In this document: positions 4,740-6,591 of the stretch, one piece after another
Numbering within the stretch: the stretch's first letter is position 1
Layout of the letters: every line of letters starts with the position of its first letter
Assembly (NCBI GenBank): GCA_900321905.1
Contig: ONXZ01000078.1
Span: forward strand, 1-6,591
Direction of reading: 5' to 3'
Source of the DNA: an uncultured Eubacteriales bacterium
GTDB taxonomy: Bacteria; Bacillota; Clostridia; Oscillospirales; Acutalibacteraceae
DNA length: 6,591 nucleotides
Translations under genes and position numbers: made by a program
Notes under the pieces: model-generated
What the model was told of the DNA's origin: nothing
Databases searched by the model: none
What the model saw: the letters and a program-made list of their open reading frames with translations, nothing else

Positions 4740-4740
4740 T

Positions 4741-4814
4741 GGCACCATAGCCAAGAGGTAAGGCACGGGTCTGCAACACCCTTATCCCCAGTTCAAGTCT
4801 GGGTGGTGCCTCCA
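4741..4814 (+). tRNA. tRNA-Cys(GCA)
   Basis: This is a 74-nt cloverleaf with encoded CCA. The acceptor GGCACCA pairs with TGGTGCC, the D stem is GCC/GGC, the anticodon loop CTGCAAC carries GCA at 4773-4775, and the T arm is CCCAG-TTCAAGT-CTGGG. The discriminator base is U, the identity element for cysteine. The outermost anticodon-stem pair appears to be a C-U mismatch, a small oddity that should not abolish function. It is the last tRNA of the operon and is separated from the others by the 169-bp insertion. Confidence 0.95.
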
Positions 4815-4845
4815 AAAAAAGAGGACAGATTATTCTGTCCTCTTC
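4815..4845. terminator. Bidirectional terminator between the tRNA operon and the MscS gene
   Basis: AAGAGGACAG (4819-4828) pairs perfectly with CTGTCCTCTT (4835-4844) around a 6-nt loop. On the plus strand it is followed by the T-rich CTTTATTTCTTTT. On the minus strand a T-run, complementary to the A-run from 4814 to 4820, follows directly, making it a very good terminator for the convergent channel gene. It starts right after the tRNA-Cys CCA and ends two bases from the channel's stop codon. Confidence 0.92.
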
Positions 4846-4846
4846 T

Positions 4847-5908
4847 TTATTTCTTTTCAATGTAAACACTCGTTGACGGATAGGCAAATTCGCCGCCGTT
4901 ATTTTCAACAATTTCTTTAAAGTTGTGATTGAGAGTGCTGACATATTCAAAATATTCGTTAATTTCGGTGATTGTTGTGTAGCAATATATGTTGATTATC
5001 AGCGCAGAATCTTCGAGTTTTGAGAAGTTAACTCTGATAGGATAATCAACAATCTTTTCCTCGTTTTTAAGGAACTCCATAATAGCATTTTGACAGTCTT
5101 GAAGCGTTTTTGAACTTGTCGAGTACAACAGTGACAGGTTAGTGTCAATAAGCCTTTTGTCCATGCTGCTTATGTTAAACACTTCACCGTCGGCAATCTT
5201 TTTGTTTGGTACGGTTACTATGCTGTCCTCAAGCGTTCTGATTTTTGTTGAGCGCATTGTTATATCAACAACGGTACCTTGAAGGGAGTCGGTTTCTATA
5301 AAATCACCTACAAGGAACGGTTTGTCAAGCACTATTACAAAACCGCTGATAAGGTTTGATATTGCGTCCTGTGCTGCAAGCGACACTGCAAGTCCTCCAA
5401 CGCCAATGCCTGTGAGCAGACCGTTGATGTTATATCCGAGTTCGCTTATTACCATTACAACGGCAATCGCGATAATCACAATTTTTAAAATATTTGTAAT
5501 AAACTTTATTACAGTTGCGTTGAGTTTGTCATCTGTGCTGTCGCTGAGTTTAAATAACAGTTGCAAATTATCCGACAGATAACTCACTATTGCCCAGGAA
5601 ATCACAAATATTGTCGCAATCTTGAAGCAGCGCACAACTACTACAGAGTGAACATTTATATAAACAGCAAGGAATATGCCGAGTATTACAAAAAATACTG
5701 AAAGCGGTCTCAGCAGGGTGCTTATAAATGAATTTTTGTTGCGCTCATTTTTCCTGAAAGCAATTGAACCGACTACTGACAGCAGTGCTTTTGCAAGTTT
5801 GTTTCTAAGTAAGAACAATAGCAAAAAGACAATTATTCCGACGCCGATATTAATAATTTTTGCATTTTCGGCAATGAAACCGAGCACGGTGTTTATAAAA
5901 TCTTTCAT
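4847..5908 (-). CDS. MscS-family small-conductance mechanosensitive ion channel
   Basis: The product is a 353-aa inner-membrane channel that opens under membrane tension to release solutes during hypo-osmotic shock. Hydrophobic segments lie at about 17-36, 67-86, 92-111 and 137-156. The pore-lining helix with its hallmark pattern of small residues then runs from NINGLLTGIGVGGLAVSLAAQDAISNLISGF (~160-190) into VLDKPFLVGDFIE, matching the MscS core. The following beta domain (GTVVDITMRSTKIRTLEDSIVTVPN, ~211-235) and the alpha/beta C-terminal domain are complete. It has two more N-terminal helices than E. coli MscS, as many Gram-positive members do. The ATG is preceded by GGAG (complement of 5917-5920) at 8 bases. 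The gene is convergent to the tRNA operon and divergent from the downstream membrane-protein gene. Family and topology are secure, while ion preference is not determinable. Confidence 0.95.
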   Translation of the reverse strand: MKDFINTVLGFIAENAKIINIGVGIIVFLLLFLLRNKLAKALLSVVGSIAFRKNERNKNSFISTLLRPLSVFFVILGIFLAVYINVHSVVVVRCFKIATIFVISWAIVSYLSDNLQLLFKLSDSTDDKLNATVIKFITNILKIVIIAIAVVMVISELGYNINGLLTGIGVGGLAVSLAAQDAISNLISGFVIVLDKPFLVGDFIETDSLQGTVVDITMRSTKIRTLEDSIVTVPNKKIADGEVFNISSMDKRLIDTNLSLLYSTSSKTLQDCQNAIMEFLKNEEKIVDYPIRVNFSKLEDSALIINIYCYTTITEINEYFEYVSTLNHNFKEIVENNGGEFAYPSTSVYIEKK

Positions 5909-5930
5909 TCAATCATCTCCGTTCTATATA

Positions 5931-5959
5931 ATGATAATAAATTACAATTATAATTTCAA
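5931..5959 (-). promoter_or_regulatory. Promoter of the MscS-family gene
   Basis: Read on the minus strand, TTGAAA (complement of 5954-5959) and TATCAT (complement of 5931-5936) are 17 bp apart, each one base off consensus. The start of transcription would fall near 5924, leaving a very short leader that still includes the GGAG site. Confidence 0.65.
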
Positions 5960-5981
5960 GAATTATTTGTTAATTTATATA

Positions 5982-5990
5982 TTATCCACA
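5982..5990 (+). promoter_or_regulatory. Perfect DnaA-box sequence TTATCCACA
   Basis: This 9-mer is identical to the high-affinity DnaA box consensus. It lies in the A/T-rich divergent intergenic region, upstream of both flanking promoters. A single box could let DnaA influence either gene or act as a titration site, but one 9-mer match in a window of this size can also be chance. There is no cluster of boxes and no dnaA/dnaN, so this is not evidence for an origin. Confidence 0.4.
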
Positions 5991-6032
5991 AAATATAGTG
6001 TTTTTGAGCAATTCGGTTAATAATATTTACAA

Positions 6033-6044
6033 TTTGTTAACAAA
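6033..6044. promoter_or_regulatory. 12-bp perfect palindrome TTTGTTAACAAA
   Basis: It is a perfect twofold-symmetric site centred on GTTAAC, about 28 bases upstream of the -35 box of the plus-strand gene. Its symmetry and position suit a dimeric regulator's binding site. In DNA this A/T-rich, chance palindromes are common, and no known regulator motif is recognised. Confidence 0.3.
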
Positions 6045-6071
6045 AATATCGCATTTCATTGAAAATTGTTG

Positions 6072-6100
6072 TTGAATTTTATTTTAATTTATAGTATACT
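6072..6100 (+). promoter_or_regulatory. Promoter of the lysine-rich membrane-protein gene
   Basis: TTGAAT (6072-6077) and TATACT (6095-6100) are 17 bp apart, about 30 bases before the TTG start codon. The nonamer TATACTTAT occurs twice with an 11-bp period (6095-6103, 6106-6114), so a second, shifted -10 box is possible. Confidence 0.65.
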
Positions 6101-6129
6101 TATTCTATACTTATAAGGAGGGGACTGCT

Positions 6130-6591
6130 TTGAGTAAAGAAAAGAAACTTGCTAAAAAAGAATTAAAGGCAGCAAAGAAAGCAGCCAAACTTGAAAAAAG
6201 TCAAAGTAAGCAATATAATAAACTGGTTAAGAAAATAGACAAAAAGAATGCAAAGGCTGAGGTTAAAGCCAGCAAGAAGGGCAAACCTTTTGTACCGACA
6301 CCAATTCCTACTCAGGAAGAGGCGTTTGCTGCTGCAAGCGGTAGCAAGGGTAAGAAGATAGTACTTATGATAATTCTTATTCTTCTTATTTGGTTCCTTG
6401 TTTACTTTTTGTATATGTTCTATACATATGTTGCACCTCCAAAAGCACCTGAAGAGGAGCAGTCACAGTCAGAAATGGCTGAGTATGAGAGATATAAGAA
6501 TCCTCATAAAATCACAACCACTCCTGATTATAATATTTCAGACGCTAAGTCATTCCTCAGACAGGTTCTTCATGACTGCTACAGAGACCTA
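6130..6591 (+). CDS. Lysine-rich single-pass membrane protein, N-terminal part (3' end outside window)
   Basis: The frame opens with TTG, 6 bases after AAGGAGGGG (6115-6123), an almost perfect ribosome site. No upstream ATG competes, and the frame stays open to the window edge (154 codons). Residues 2-53 contain 21 lysines, with many Ala and few hydrophobics, forming a highly cationic helical tail. A Pro-rich stretch (KPFVPTPIPTQ, ~52-62) and KGKK follow. One transmembrane helix then spans about residues 77-97 (IVLMIILILLIWFLVYFLYMF). The positive N-side predicts type II topology, with the tail inside and the rest outside. The outer part begins with an acidic PEEEQSQSEMAEYERYK linker and a probable domain from ~135. 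I recognise no family. The tail could bind nucleic acid, anionic lipid or another protein; that is speculation. Confidence 0.85.
   Translation, partial: MSKEKKLAKKELKAAKKAAKLEKSQSKQYNKLVKKIDKKNAKAEVKASKKGKPFVPTPIPTQEEAFAAASGSKGKKIVLMIILILLIWFLVYFLYMFYTYVAPPKAPEEEQSQSEMAEYERYKNPHKITTTPDYNISDAKSFLRQVLHDCYRDL

Noticed and set aside
4729..4950. Minus-strand 73-codon open frame overlapping tRNA-Cys and the end of the MscS gene
   Set aside because: It is antisense to tRNA-Cys and out of frame with the clear channel gene; PPRLELGIRVLQTRALPLGYGA is a typical antisense-tRNA artefact.
5982..5990. Replication origin at the DnaA box
   Set aside because: There is a single box, no cluster, no dnaA or dnaN, and no DNA-unwinding-element arrangement that can be argued from the sequence.
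5676..6020. Plus-strand 114-codon open frame opposite the MscS gene
   Set aside because: It is the antisense shadow of the N-terminal membrane helices. It has no ribosome site and an A/T-rich tail in the intergenic region.

Overview
The window looks like a chromosomal segment of a low-GC Gram-positive bacterium, most likely a gut clostridium of the Ruminococcaceae/Oscillospiraceae type. This rests on A/T-rich intergenic DNA with sigma-A-like promoters, strong GGAGG-type ribosome sites, an occasional TTG start, all tRNA genes encoding their CCA ends, a YerC-type TrpR-family regulator and a clostridial-style Hsp33. The genus is an inference from gene content, since no search could be run.

Layout. 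(1) 1-416: the 3' end of lysA (diaminopimelate decarboxylase, last step of lysine synthesis) and its terminator. Its codon use is clearly GC-richer than that of its neighbours. (2) 419-2130: a monocistronic gene for a secreted right-handed beta-helix protein. It carries ten six-residue PSNPDE-type repeats and a short hydrophobic C-terminus. (3) 2133-4102: a tightly overlapping operon of yerC, a class I SAM methyltransferase and hslO (redox chaperone Hsp33). Its promoter is near-consensus, with an inverted repeat between the -35 and -10 boxes. (4) 4124-4844: a tRNA operon, Val(TAC)-Asp(GTC)-Phe(GAA)-Gly(GCC)-Cys(GCA), with its own promoter and a terminator shared with the convergent gene. (5) 4847-5908, minus strand: an MscS-family mechanosensitive channel. 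(6) 5909-6129: a divergent promoter region holding a perfect DnaA-box sequence and a 12-bp palindrome. (7) 6130-end: the start of a lysine-rich, single-pass membrane protein of unknown function, opening with TTG and cut by the window edge.

The most unusual part is inside the tRNA operon. Directly after the tRNA-Gly gene, a 136-bp segment lies between two perfect 33-bp direct repeats. The repeat consists of the 3' end of tRNA-Gly plus its downstream T7-ACCAT. This is the architecture left by site-specific integration into a tRNA 3' end (attL/attR), but the insert is far too small to encode an integrase. Almost the whole insert is palindromic: a stem enclosing two hairpins, then a GC-rich GAAA-loop hairpin, plus an inverted 9-bp copy of the tRNA-Gly T-loop. 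It could be a tiny non-autonomous element, a deletion remnant of a larger island, or a structured tandem duplication. A second perfect hairpin (10 bp, GAAA loop) sits between tRNA-Val and tRNA-Asp.

Functionally the genes are mostly housekeeping (lysine synthesis, tRNA supply, redox and osmotic stress). The beta-helix protein and the terminal membrane protein are the accessory, poorly understood components.
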